This document shows positions 10,897-21,247 of a DNA stretch of 64,000 nucleotides, piece after piece. Position numbers and translations under genes: made by a program. Source of the stretch: Polychytrium aggregatum. Taxonomy: Eukaryota > Chytridiomycota > Chytridiomycetes > Polychytriales. Under the pieces are notes generated by a model, which saw only the letters and a program-made list of their open reading frames with translations, searched no databases and had not been told where the DNA came from. The DNA is taken from contig NW_026516277.1 of assembly GCF_025602895.1 (NCBI RefSeq), forward strand, positions 62,001 through 126,000, read 5' to 3'. The stretch's first letter is position 1; every line of letters begins with the position of its first letter.

Positions 10897-12081
10897 ATGG
10901 TCTTTTCAATCGCCAAAAGACTTGTCGACCTCAAACCCGCACCCACGATGCCTGTAGCTTTTGGAGCGCTCCCGTCCGAGCTCTTGATCCAGATTCTGTC
11001 GCTGCTTCCCACCGCCCAGCTGCTCCGCCTGCGTCGGGCATCGGTTCTGTTTCTGCGCCTGTGCGAGTTTTTGATTCTGCGCAAGCTTCAAATCCTCCCT
11101 GCCCCGTTCTTTCGAGACTTGCGGCCCGGCTGCGACCCCGGTTCCTTGCCCGGCCCCGGCTGCGACAGCACCGCTTTGCCGGCCACAACCAAGAGCCATA
11201 CCAAGGGCTGTCCAGGCCCGGCCTCTCCCGTCACCATCACGCTGCACTTTACCGACTCGGATGGTGCCCGGCAGTTCACCGTCGACCTCGTCCTTTCGCA
11301 CTACGACCCGCGCTACTGGCGTGCGTGTGAGTTCAGGGTCAAGAAGAAAGTTGCCCGATGGGTCCTCGACGAGCCAACGTGCATCCCCGTCCTCTATGGT
11401 ATCACGGCCTCGGAGTGCCCGTTCTTGACCGAGCTCGAGGAGTGGCGAGATATGCAGCTGTACATTGAAAAGTGCCGCTCGAACCCACTGCGGGCCTCCA
11501 ATGGCCAGCGCCGCAAGTGCGGTCTCTTTGAGATCATGAAGTCGCAGTCAGGCTCGACCTTTTCGTCCTGCAGCTCGCTTGGCTCAACCTCATCGACCCT
11601 CGTCAATGTCGACAATCAGGAGCTGCTGTGGCACTACCTCGACATCAAAACGTGCGGACCCAAGTGTCTGGCCCCCACGTCCGACCAGGGATTTACATCG
11701 GGCCCGGCGGCACCAGCTTCGATCGAGACCCTGCGAGTTGCGCCCTGGAAGTTTGAGTACCTCATCCGCCATCCGACCCGAGGCGGGGCCTTTCCCACGG
11801 GCTCCAACGGCGCCGAGAGACTCATGTGGGCCAGCTCCTGGACTTGCACCGTCGGCTTCCTCGTGGGTCTATACCTCCAGGGCGCCGTCCAAACCAAGGT
11901 CAAGCCGCGCACGGCCGAGAAGCACAATCGCATCAAGATCATTGTGTGTCGTGTTTTTGACACTTGTCGCCAGCTCGCCAAGGTCGGCAAGGCCGTGAAT
12001 GTGGCCCGAGAGGCCGAGCGACAGACCGACAAAAGACGATCCGGCCCCTTTGGCTGGGTCTCGCCTCCTCGAGGAGGCTGA
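10897..12081 (+). CDS. F-box protein
   Basis: A single-exon gene of 394 residues. Near the N-terminus, residues about 17-55 (FGALPSELLIQILSLLPTAQ, then LLRLRRASVLFLRL) form a clear F-box, the motif that docks substrate adaptors onto Skp1 in SCF ubiquitin ligases. The rest has no LRR, WD40 or Kelch repeats that I can see. It contains Cys-rich low-complexity (PGCDPGSLPGPGCDS), a folded-looking region around YDPRYWRACEFRVKKKVARW, and a possible hydrophobic stretch at WTCTVGFLVGLYLQGAV. The frame is open upstream of the ATG, but that part resembles pyrimidine-rich 5' UTR, and this ATG starts the first ordered segment. The substrate is unknown. Confidence 0.7.
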   Translation: MVFSIAKRLVDLKPAPTMPVAFGALPSELLIQILSLLPTAQLLRLRRASVLFLRLCEFLILRKLQILPAPFFRDLRPGCDPGSLPGPGCDSTALPATTKSHTKGCPGPASPVTITLHFTDSDGARQFTVDLVLSHYDPRYWRACEFRVKKKVARWVLDEPTCIPVLYGITASECPFLTELEEWRDMQLYIEKCRSNPLRASNGQRRKCGLFEIMKSQSGSTFSSCSSLGSTSSTLVNVDNQELLWHYLDIKTCGPKCLAPTSDQGFTSGPAAPASIETLRVAPWKFEYLIRHPTRGGAFPTGSNGAERLMWASSWTCTVGFLVGLYLQGAVQTKVKPRTAEKHNRIKIIVCRVFDTCRQLAKVGKAVNVAREAERQTDKRRSGPFGWVSPPRGG

Positions 12082-12899
12082 TTGGACATCCATGCTTCCC
12101 AGCCGGGGGAGGGACAGGTGGCACCAGAACCTCAAAGCCAACGCCACTGCAGATTGGTCTCAAGAGACTCTGTTGGAAAACCATATCCCACTCAACCCCA
12201 AAGCCAACGGCAGGTCATCGCAATGGAGAAATAAGCCGACGCCGCCGGTTAGCCCCTCTCTATTATTATTTTTGCTCACCACGGGTATCATCTGTGCTTT
12301 GCCCTTGCAGCCTCACCGAGATTACCACTTTTGTTGTCCAGAGCGTGCCGACCACGCAGCCTTTGGTTTAGGTGCCGACCCTGCGACGGCGGTGGCACTG
12401 TATAGATTGCTTCGCTTTCGCTATTGCCATAAGTTTTCAAATTCCTTTGATATACCCTCCTCCTCTCCTCTTCTGCCTCCTCCTCCTCCTCCTCCTCCTC
12501 CTCCTCCTCCTCTGACCCCCTCTTCTACCCCCTCTTCTTCCTCCGCCGTAGAATTTGTTTTTACTTGAGATCCTATCCAAGAGGGAGGATGTTGCAGTGT
12601 TTCTAGACATGTGCGAACGTAGAAGTGGCTCTGTTGGAGAGCTCGATTGGTTGATCCTGGGATTGGAATTGCTGCGAGGGATAGGGTTGCTACCTCTTCC
12701 CCTGGTGTGATGCCAATGTCCAGTCTTTAGTTTCGGGGTGCTTGTGACCTACTGTTCCGGTACGAAGGGAGTTGTTGGCCCTTGCCGGTGTTGATTTGCA
12801 CGTTTGGATAGACCCGGGCCGGTTCTGATGCCGGTTCTGGATACAAGCACAAGCGAATGCCGACAGAGTGACTGTCGCGTGTATACGAAGCAAAGCTAG
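12082..12899. other. 3' flank of the F-box gene with (CTC)n tract
   Basis: No gene recognised. A (CTC)n/(TCC)n pyrimidine microsatellite spans about 12455-12545. Confidence 0.5.
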
Positions 12900-13090
12900 A
12901 CGATAGACTAACAGGGATGGAGAAAGAAAGCTCTCTCCCTGGTCATAGATAGAGTATAGAGCCGATCGATATCCCTTAGATGTGTTCACAAACCAAAACG
13001 GGATGCCTTTCTTGTACACCTTCTCCGTGATTTCGAGGTCGATAAACAGCTTGTTCCCATCGATCTTGAATACAAATCTTCCCCTCCGCT
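12900..13090 (-). other. Coding-like fragment of unknown origin
   Basis: On the minus strand one frame reads RFVFKIDGNKLFIDLEITEK, then VYKKGIPFWFVNTSKGYR and SALYSIYDQ. Its codon and residue composition looks like real protein, unlike the surrounding sequence. It is preceded by a possible AG acceptor (GGGGAAG) near 13086. I find no start, stop or partner exon that makes a gene, and I do not recognise the family. It abuts a transposon relic and may be a captured or decayed gene piece. Confidence 0.3.
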
Positions 13091-13229
13091 ACTCCCCCTC
13101 CCCGAAACAGCCAAATGCCCGTGCTCAATGAAGGTTTTTGGTGCGTCGCAGCATGGGCCCAGGCTGCATTGATATCGCTGTACACTTTAGACATGAGCAC
13201 CCTCACGATCCCATATGTCAGCGTCAAGC

Positions 13230-13524
13230 CAAGCTATGAGAAATAGACCAGATCACTTTGGCAGTTTCCGAGGGACGAACCGAGCAAACCGCTGCCTCCG
13301 AGGGCTGAATGCATAGCCCTTGTCTTGACGTCGTGATGCAGTGCCAGCGGTGAACGATGCTCTTGGATACACTGAATATCGAGGCAACGTTTCTCGGGCT
13401 GTGGATGGCAGCAGCACCACAACGCAGAATAGTCATGGCCAGCGCGCGATGGTATTGGGCGACAAAATATTCGGTCAACGATCAAAAATCAAAGTGTCCC
13501 GTGTTTTATTGGATTGGCTGTAAC
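13230..13524. mobile_element. Relic transposon, GTTACAG family, copy 2, with HTH remnant
   Basis: The right end, reverse complemented, reads GTTACAGCCAATCCAA and then ACACGGGACAC, matching the termini of the copy at 284-577. The interior shares GAAATAGACCAGATCACTTT with copy 1. On the minus strand a short frame (13478-13224) contains SPRNVASIFSVSKSIVHRWH, a typical helix-turn-helix like those at the N-terminus of fungal DNA transposases. The rest of a transposase is missing. The left limit is not resolved, and homology with copy 1 may run a little further left to about 13200. Confidence 0.5.
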
Positions 13525-13766
13525 AGTAGGGACTGGAACCGGAACCATGTTGCTCAGGCCGAGCTTGTCGCCGATAGCGAAGCTCGCTTGGTTGCGCGCG
13601 ATTCGTCGTTTCGTTTGGCGCAAAAAGCGGTTGGGGTGTGGAGCCAGAGACCCCAGCACGAGCGCGGACACCAGGTTTGGGTCCGATCTCCCCCAGGCAG
13701 GAAACCGCTCCTCCCGATTTTCTTCTGTTGATCTCACACAGCAACCAATCGAGTCTGCGCAAAACC

Positions 13767-15200
13767 ATGGATGCCAAGTCTGTCGACGGCGAAGCTGTCG
13801 ATGACGCTGCCGGTGCCAATGTCAATGCCGATGCCGATCTTATGGATCGGGTCGTGGAGCAGCTTCAGGAGGACGCCGCCGACATTGTGCGGTCGTCGAT
13901 CGATCGTCCGATCGAAGCCACCAACCTTGGATTTAGAATGCTGAGCAAGATGGGATGGAAGGCCGGCACCGGGCTCGGCAAATATGAGCAAGGTTAGACG
14001 TCTGGATGAAGGATGACGGGCGCAAAGTGTCGCGGAGGAAACGACATTTGTGGCTACCTCCGCTGGCCATCGATCTGACCCGATTCTGAAACATGCTGGC
14101 TGACGACTGGACGGTGGCGTTACTGTGAACCCAGGCCGAGTCGATCCTGTTCTGATCAGCTTCAAAGATGACACCTGGGGTGTCGGCAAGCAGGAGGAGT
14201 ACGACTATTATCATGCGGCCAGCACGGCGAGACGGAAGGAGCTCGAGAGCATCGTCATTGGCAACGAAACCGACGAGCAGCGAGTCAAGCGAGAGGTAAG
14301 GCAGCGTTGAGATTCAGCCGGGCTCGTCGAGCGTCGAGCGTCGAGCATCAAGTGTCGGGACTCTGCAGAGATTGTCGAGCGCCGGGGCTCAGCAGATAGC
14401 CGTTGCTGGTTTATTCAGAGGTGTGTCGGTTTGGCTGGCTGGGTCGCCGATCCAAAGATCCGACGCTCACATTCTGGCAACGATAAGTGTGGATCTGGTT
14501 TTTATCGCCTCTGGTGTTTGCTTTTGTTCCCCGCGGCCGGCGAGGACAGGAAGAAGTTGCCCGCAAGGAAGCCATCAAGAGCGACGTCAAGGCGGCGATG
14601 GCGTCGTTTTACTGCAAGCTCTGCGACAAGCAGTATAGCAAGATCTCCGAGTACGAGACGCATCTGTCCTCATACGACCACAACCACAAGAAGCGCTTCA
14701 AGGACATGCTCGAGATGACCAAGAAGAGCGGCCTGGGAGCATCGGGAACGTTGGCCGATCCCGACAATCGCAGACGGGAGCGCGAGCGCAACCGCGAGGA
14801 GCGGGAGCTCCGAAAGCAGATGGCAGCAGCAGGTATCGTCGTGCCGGCTGCTGCCTCTGCTGCCTCTGCTGCCCAAGCCGACCCTGCGGCGGTGCCAAGA
14901 GAAGTGTCCGACATCAGCAGCAACAGAGTGGACGAGGACCGGACACCGGCTGCAGCAGCGACGGGCTCTGGCTCTGGCGGCTGGAAGCAGGCCGTCCCAG
15001 ACACCGACAACAGCACCGCCAGCAAGCGGGGATGGAGCTCGCTGGAGTCGGCACCCGGACAGCCCGAGGAGCCGCCGACGCCGGCCCCGACGGACGGACA
15101 GACGGCACCCGCGGCACCCAAGGTCAGCTTCGGCCTTGGCAGCAGCAGCAGCAGCAGCGGGACCAAGCGAGGCAAGCTCTCATTTGCCTTCAAGAAATAG
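13767..15200 (+). CDS. GPATCH8: G-patch and C2H2 zinc-finger protein, GPATCH8-like
   Basis: Three exons, 13767-13992, 14135-14295 and 14550-15200, join in phase to give 345 residues. Residues about 50-90 form a G-patch: NLGFRMLSKMGWKAGTGLGK, EQG, RVDPVLISFKDDTWGVGK. This motif recruits and activates DEAH-box RNA helicases. It is followed by a Lys/Glu-rich linker (EEVARKEAIKSDVKAAM) and one C2H2 finger, FYCKLCDKQYSKISEYETHL with YDHNHKKRF. G-patch followed by a U1-like C2H2 finger is the arrangement of GPATCH8/ZNF804 proteins, linked to pre-mRNA splicing. The C-terminus is Ala/Ser-rich and low-complexity, ending in a basic KRGKLSFAFKK. It is shorter than animal GPATCH8 because the long RS-rich tail is absent. 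Nuclear localisation is inferred. Confidence 0.85.
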
Positions 15201-15448
15201 GCCGGTCGAGCATTTCATGAACGAGAACGATCCGTGACGCGTAACAGGATGCGATTATACGGCATGCAATATGCGATATGCGATATGTGGCATGCGAGGT
15301 ATCGTGCATAGCGCGAAATACAAATATCCCACGTTAGATTGGGTAATGCGGACGGATCTGGCTGAACGACTTTGATCGACGCTCGAACCACGATTAAATC
15401 CACTCCAGCGATATTGCTCTTTGCCCTGCGTCTTCCTTCCTCATCCGA

Positions 15449-15733
15449 CACTATGAAAAAATATCTTGTTAATAAATTGAGCGAGAACGAAAAAGCGCGC
15501 TCTCGGAGCCACCTCGGTCGGCGAGAAGAGCAGTCTCTGGCGAGAGACCCCCGAGGGAAGGCGAGAAGCCTCTCGCCGTCACACACACACTTTGCACACA
15601 CACACTCTGCACAAGGGAGTCAAACACCTCCCGTCGACCATGGCCGGATTCCAACTTTGCTGCGTCACATACAACGTGACTTTCAGGTGGCCGAGATGAG
15701 CAGCCGCGAGGGGGCCGGAATAAATTGATAGTG
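15449..15733. mobile_element. Non-autonomous CACTAT element (MITE) derived from the Fanzor transposon
   Basis: 285 bp, beginning CACTATGAAAAAATATCTTG and ending AATTGATAGTG, with a 3-bp direct duplication CGA on each side (15446-15448 and 15734-15736). The left about 190 bp match the left end of the Fanzor element (53919-54081), and the right about 95 bp match its right end (57507-57604). The two halves meet at CGACCAT, a 7-mer present at both breakpoints in the full element. It also keeps the hairpin GGCGAGA-AGCC-TCTCGCC (15560-15577). It lies between the GPATCH8-like gene and the Ser/Pro-rich membrane protein and interrupts no gene. Confidence 0.9.
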
Positions 15734-16915
15734 CGAGGCATGTTTCTTGCTCTGACTTGCTCTGACTCGCAGCGACGGCGGGTTCTTGTCCGACTGGGAC
15801 GGTGTCTGTTCAACACGTTGTCCAAATTGCAGCAGCCGGCGTGCTCGGCAGGTGACTGTTGCGGAGGTGTACAGCGCCATCGAACGGACACTGCAAAGGC
15901 AAAGCCACAGCGCGATCGCGCCACTGTCCCTGTGCAGCACAGACCCGCGCGCGTCGATTGGCCCCGATGGCGGCGCGCCCGCACAGACGTGTCCGCGCTT
16001 CCAGCCCGCTCTGGCCGCACCCAAACGACCCAGGCGCTCCAGCGCGCATCTTGCTTCGTTGGTCTGCACTCGCACTCGCACTCGCACTCGCGCTTGGACT
16101 TGGACTCATATGCACTTGGACTCGCACTCACGGCAGCGCAGACAGCCGCAGGGGCGTGCTCGCGAGTGATAGCGACTGCCCCAGCCACCGACGACAGCCA
16201 CAGGAGACAGGCCCTGTGGTCCCGCGCAGCCGCGGTGTGCGAGTGGCCGCAATCCGATCCACAACGCAGCGCCTGTGCGACGCTGCCCTGTCTGTGGCGC
16301 GTCCACGGGTGCCCGGTCCGCTGTCCGAGCAGCTATTTCAGGCCCACAGAGGCTGCGCGGATCCGGCACGGGGCCGCACCGCGCGGCGGCGCTGGCACGC
16401 GCTGTGTCGTACAGGCAGGGCGCCGCTGGAACTGCTTGCGGAGCACATCCGGAAATGGAGGCGACAAGCCCGCTGTCGCTGTCGCTGTGGCCCGCACACT
16501 CATTCGCTGTATCCCAGCACGCCCCCCCCGCGTGCCGGGGCCCCGTTCTCGCTGCACTCCCGCTGTGTTCTCGCCACGGTCTCGCCACGGTCTCGCCGGC
16601 GGCCTGTTCTCGGCCGGCTTTGGCTCTTCGTTTCGCTCGTCTGTCCTGGCACTCCCCCATCCATTCCATTCATTCATCCATCCATCCGCTCATCCGTCCG
16701 TCCACAAATCCTTCGCTCGGCCGCCCTCGTTGCTCTCCGGCAAGCGGCCCCTTCCTCTCCCCAAGCTCTATTCTCTCGCCCGGTCCTGTCCCTCTCGGCC
16801 TCTTGGGTCGGCTCCCTGGCATTCGCTCCCCTCCCGCCCCGAGTCTCCGCAGACCATCGATATCTTTCCGCCCGTCAACGTCGCTCGTTGTCTCGCCTGC
16901 CGTGGTCTTGTCTTG
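15734..16915. other. Upstream region of the membrane protein gene
   Basis: About 1.2 kb of GC- and pyrimidine-rich sequence containing (CTCGCA)n near 16068-16090 and CATCCATCCATTC repeats near 16655-16690. The frame joined to the gene is open throughout but encodes Arg/Pro/Ala-rich nonsense-like sequence, so I treat it as promoter and 5' UTR. Confidence 0.5.
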
Positions 16916-18927
16916 ATGTCGTCCCAGCCTGCCACCCAAGATGCCTTCTCCTCCACTATCTCCAGTGCCTCGCTGTCGCTAGCAGCCTCGACCAGCATCA
17001 CCAGCTCTGGGTCCAGTCCTTCGCCGTGGCTGCAGACCTCGGTCTCGGCCGCAAATCTGATGCCGATGCCAACATCGTCGCTCCAGAACACCGTCACGGC
17101 CGACCCCTCGCAGCTGTCAGCGACCCTGACCAGCCCCTCGGCTTTCGGCATTGCCGCCGCCTCCCGCTCGCCTATCCCGACAGACACCCGCAGCCCCAGC
17201 TGGGCGGCTCCCCTGCCGCCGCCGCCGCCCTTCGACTCCCGAATCATCGTCGCCTCGCTGGTCGTCACGGGTGCCATGACCCTGATCGTTGTCGCGGGTC
17301 TGATATACCGATCTCGGAAAGTGGCTGCCCTATCGTCCAAGCGCTTTGGCTACAAGGTCGATTCGTCGCCGCATCCTTCCATCACCTTTCCCCCAACACC
17401 GCCGCCTGGGGCCTCTGGTCTGACAGCCAAGCGCTTCTTTGGCTTTCCCAGTCCCCGGTCGGCCCCTCCGCTGGCGTCCACCCGTCTGCCCATATCGACG
17501 CCGCTGTTCTTTGACGGCGAGGGCTCCTGGAACCATGTTGTCACCACCAGCTCCTTCTCAGCCTCCACTCCGGCACCATATTGGCCCAGCACCGATCCGT
17601 CGCGCCCCTTCTCGCCAACAAGCCAGAGCGTCACGGGCTTCAACGAGCATATCCAGCTCGGCTCTGTCAAGTCGACCATCTCCTCGGTCCACTCGGGCTC
17701 AGGCTCGGGCTCGCTGTCGCTGCTACAGCCGGTCAAGGACCTTGTCAAGCCTGTCGTCAATCTCGCCAATGCCGCGACCGAGCGATTGACCAAAAAGTCG
17801 TCCCATCGCCGCAAGAACAGCGACGACCCGCCGCAGCAGCAGCTCACCTTTGTCTCGGGCACGATGGCCTCGGGCGCCTCCTCGGACGAACCTGTTCCGG
17901 ACTCGGATATCATTGGGTACGACGTGGTTATCCCAGGCTCCCGGCCATCGTTCGACTCGTCGTCAGGTAAGCGCCAAGGCAACTCGGCCCAGCCCGAGTC
18001 GATGCTTTCGAAGGCCATGGGTGCCACCTCTGCCATGATCACGTCGCACCTGCGTCCTGTCCCTGTGTGTGCTGAACCATTCGCGTTTCCACGCCTGTCT
18101 TGCCCATCCCAGGGAGACCCTCTCTCGATTCCCAGCCAGGCTCTGCATCCGACACCGTAGCGTATCCACCAAAGTCGGCCGTCCGCCCATCGCTCTTGTC
18201 GCCGCAACGGTTCCCTGATGTCCAGCAGCACACCTCGCCCGTCTCGAGACAGTTCCCCGAGCGCTTCCCCTCGCCCGTGACCCGACATTCGTCGTCGGTG
18301 AAGTCAAAGCCGCACTCGCCCTTGGGCACTGTCCCACCAACGGCCGCCTCGGTCTCGCCCTTGTCGCCGTCCCGGTTGGATTACCCATCCACGGTTTCGC
18401 CGGTAGCATCCAGCCCGCTGTATCGCCAGCCACCCGACGCAACAGGCGTCACCGTCAACGTATTCGACAACTTTGACGATCCCATCGATGACGATGACGA
18501 CACCCCTCCCTTCTCGTACAGCCACGAGAGCGTCTTTCGTTTCTCGATGCAGTCCGATCACATCGACGCCCTGGAGTCTGGCCTGGATATGCAGCCGGTC
18601 GCCAAGCCGTCTCCCACTTCAAGCTCCGACGCCACCCTGGCTGACGAGCACGGTCATCCTCAGGATCCCAAGTCATCCATGGAGCTGTCGCCCTTCAGCG
18701 ACAAATATGCCCTGCATTCCGCTACTCCACCCAGCATCAGCCGAGTACCCACGCCATCGGCCCTTGCACACCATCGCTTGGAAGAACTTCGCAAGGAAGC
18801 CACCTTCTACCCGCCGGCCCGTCCCGACCTTGAGCGCGGCGACGATCCAGGCTCTCTGTCTCGCAACTGGGACACCCGGTCTGTCTTTTCAGAGCAGACT
18901 GAGCCGAGTCTGTCGCGATATCTCTAA
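16916..18927 (+). CDS. Single-pass membrane protein with Ser/Thr/Pro-rich outer region
   Basis: Two exons, 16916-17966 and 18113-18927, with a GTAAGC donor and CCCAG acceptor joined in phase, give 621 residues. The first about 115 residues are Ser/Thr/Pro-rich (SSTISSASLSLAASTSITSS), as in O-glycosylated fungal wall proteins. They are followed by one membrane segment, IIVASLVVTGAMTLIVVAGL, and a basic stop-transfer YRSRK. The long C-terminal part is Pro/Ser-rich and probably cytoplasmic, with KRFGYK, an acidic DPIDDDDDTPPF and conserved-looking EELRKEATFYPPARPDLE. No cleavable signal peptide is evident. The layout resembles mucin-type surface sensors, but no WSC or other domain is present, so the function is unknown. 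The start is the first ATG after the CG-rich leader. Confidence 0.65.
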
Positions 18928-19169
18928 TCTCTCGTTGCGTCTGTCATGCTCCGGTCCTTTCGGGTCGGGCCCCGGTCTCTTGCCCCTCCCCCATTCCATC
19001 CCATCCCACTCCACTCCACCCATTCTCCATCCGCGGTCTGCGAGTCAGTCCGGGGCTAGCAATCGATTGACAGAATGCTGTCATCGTCACTGCTCCTCCC
19101 CCATGCATAGCTTGTCGATAATACACATAGATTTTGTTTCCCCATCGCACATCGCTTCGTCGCTCATGG

Positions 19170-19336
19170 TTTGTCGTTGGGCCTTGGGTGTCGTTGGTGA
19201 TGGTGGAAAATGCTCGAAATGCCTGGCAAGTCCGAGTCTCCATGGGCTGGATGCGTCTTCCTTTCCTTGTATCCACGAGACATCCCCAGAGGCAACCGCA
19301 CCGCCAGTCTCCTTGGACACGCTGTTTGGTCATGGT
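19170..19336 (-). pseudogene. Decayed Fanzor nuclease fragment (RuvC-II region)
   Basis: On the minus strand this stretch reads SKETGGAVASGDVSWIQGKE, then DASSPWRLGLARHFEHF. Aligned with RETEVVIAFGNASWKQGKG and YASSPRRLRFAKYFEQF of the intact Fanzor (residues about 692-727), roughly 19 of 35 positions are identical. The upstream codons need a frameshift to continue the match (ACCAAACAG...GGAGACT), and there is no start, RuvC-I or RuvC-III, so it is broken. Downstream similarity fades near 19170. The relic lies next to a GTTACAG-family terminus at 19345-19430, in the 3' flank shared by the membrane protein and the aldo/keto reductase. Confidence 0.75.
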
Positions 19337-19344
19337 GGATAGTG

Positions 19345-19430
19345 GAAGGGGCGTATTCAGGATCCAGAAAGAAAGGACAGCACTGACCCAACGGGATACC
19401 GCATTTCATTTTGGATGCGCTGTAGGCCAC
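19345..19430. repeat. GTTACAG-family terminus, copy 3
   Basis: Reverse complemented, it reads CCTACAGCGCATCCAAAATG, then AAATGCGGTATCCCGTTGGG and later TCCTGAATACGCCCC. It parallels positions 493-577 base by base with scattered changes (for example GGGACACCCCGTTGAG and CCTGAATACACCCA there). Only one terminus is present. It adjoins the decayed Fanzor fragment. Confidence 0.65.
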
Positions 19431-19528
19431 ACCACCCCATATATTCGGCTCCCAAGCACAAGCAGCTTTCACGAAGTGCCGCATGGTCACCTTGCCCGGA
19501 GCACAGCAGGCCAGAGCACTCGCAGCAA

Positions 19529-20920
<1,392 letters not shown>

Positions 20921-21247
20921 GGTGTGGGAGATGTGAGTGCAAGTCAGGCCCTTCGCGGAGGCGCCCTGGCTGTCTGCCCTGACCGTCGGAGCTTCTGTTG
21001 CTGACGTAAGGCGCGGCCAAACGGCGCCGTGTCAGGTGAGCAGCTTTTTTTTTTTTGGCGACTTGGTCGCGAGCCACGCAGCGCTGAGCTGGGTCGACTG
21101 GGACAGCCAGCGCCAACAGAACCCGACCACCGACCACCGACCACCGAGCCAGACAGAGCCAGGATCGCCTGTCGTTGGAGCCAACAGTCGCCAAAAAGCG
21201 TTTGTTTGCCTTATCGCGCCGACGAATTTGTCTGGCAGTTGCACACC
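20921..21247. promoter_or_regulatory. Divergent promoter, aldo/keto reductase and ACL4
   Basis: 327 bp separate two outward-facing ATGs (20920 minus, 21248 plus). It includes a T-run (about 21048-21056) and CCGACCACCGACCACCGA repeats. No specific factor site is assigned. Confidence 0.5.

Noticed and set aside
12980-13010. Possible left terminus of the second GTTACAG relic (GTTCACAAACCAAAACGGGA)
   Set aside because: Similarity to the terminus is loose, and the stretch lies inside a coding-like frame, so I did not use it to set the element boundary.
15725-16915. Extending the Ser/Pro-rich membrane protein upstream to 15725
   Set aside because: The upstream frame starts at the right end of the MITE and reads Arg/Ala-rich sequence unlike the rest of the protein.
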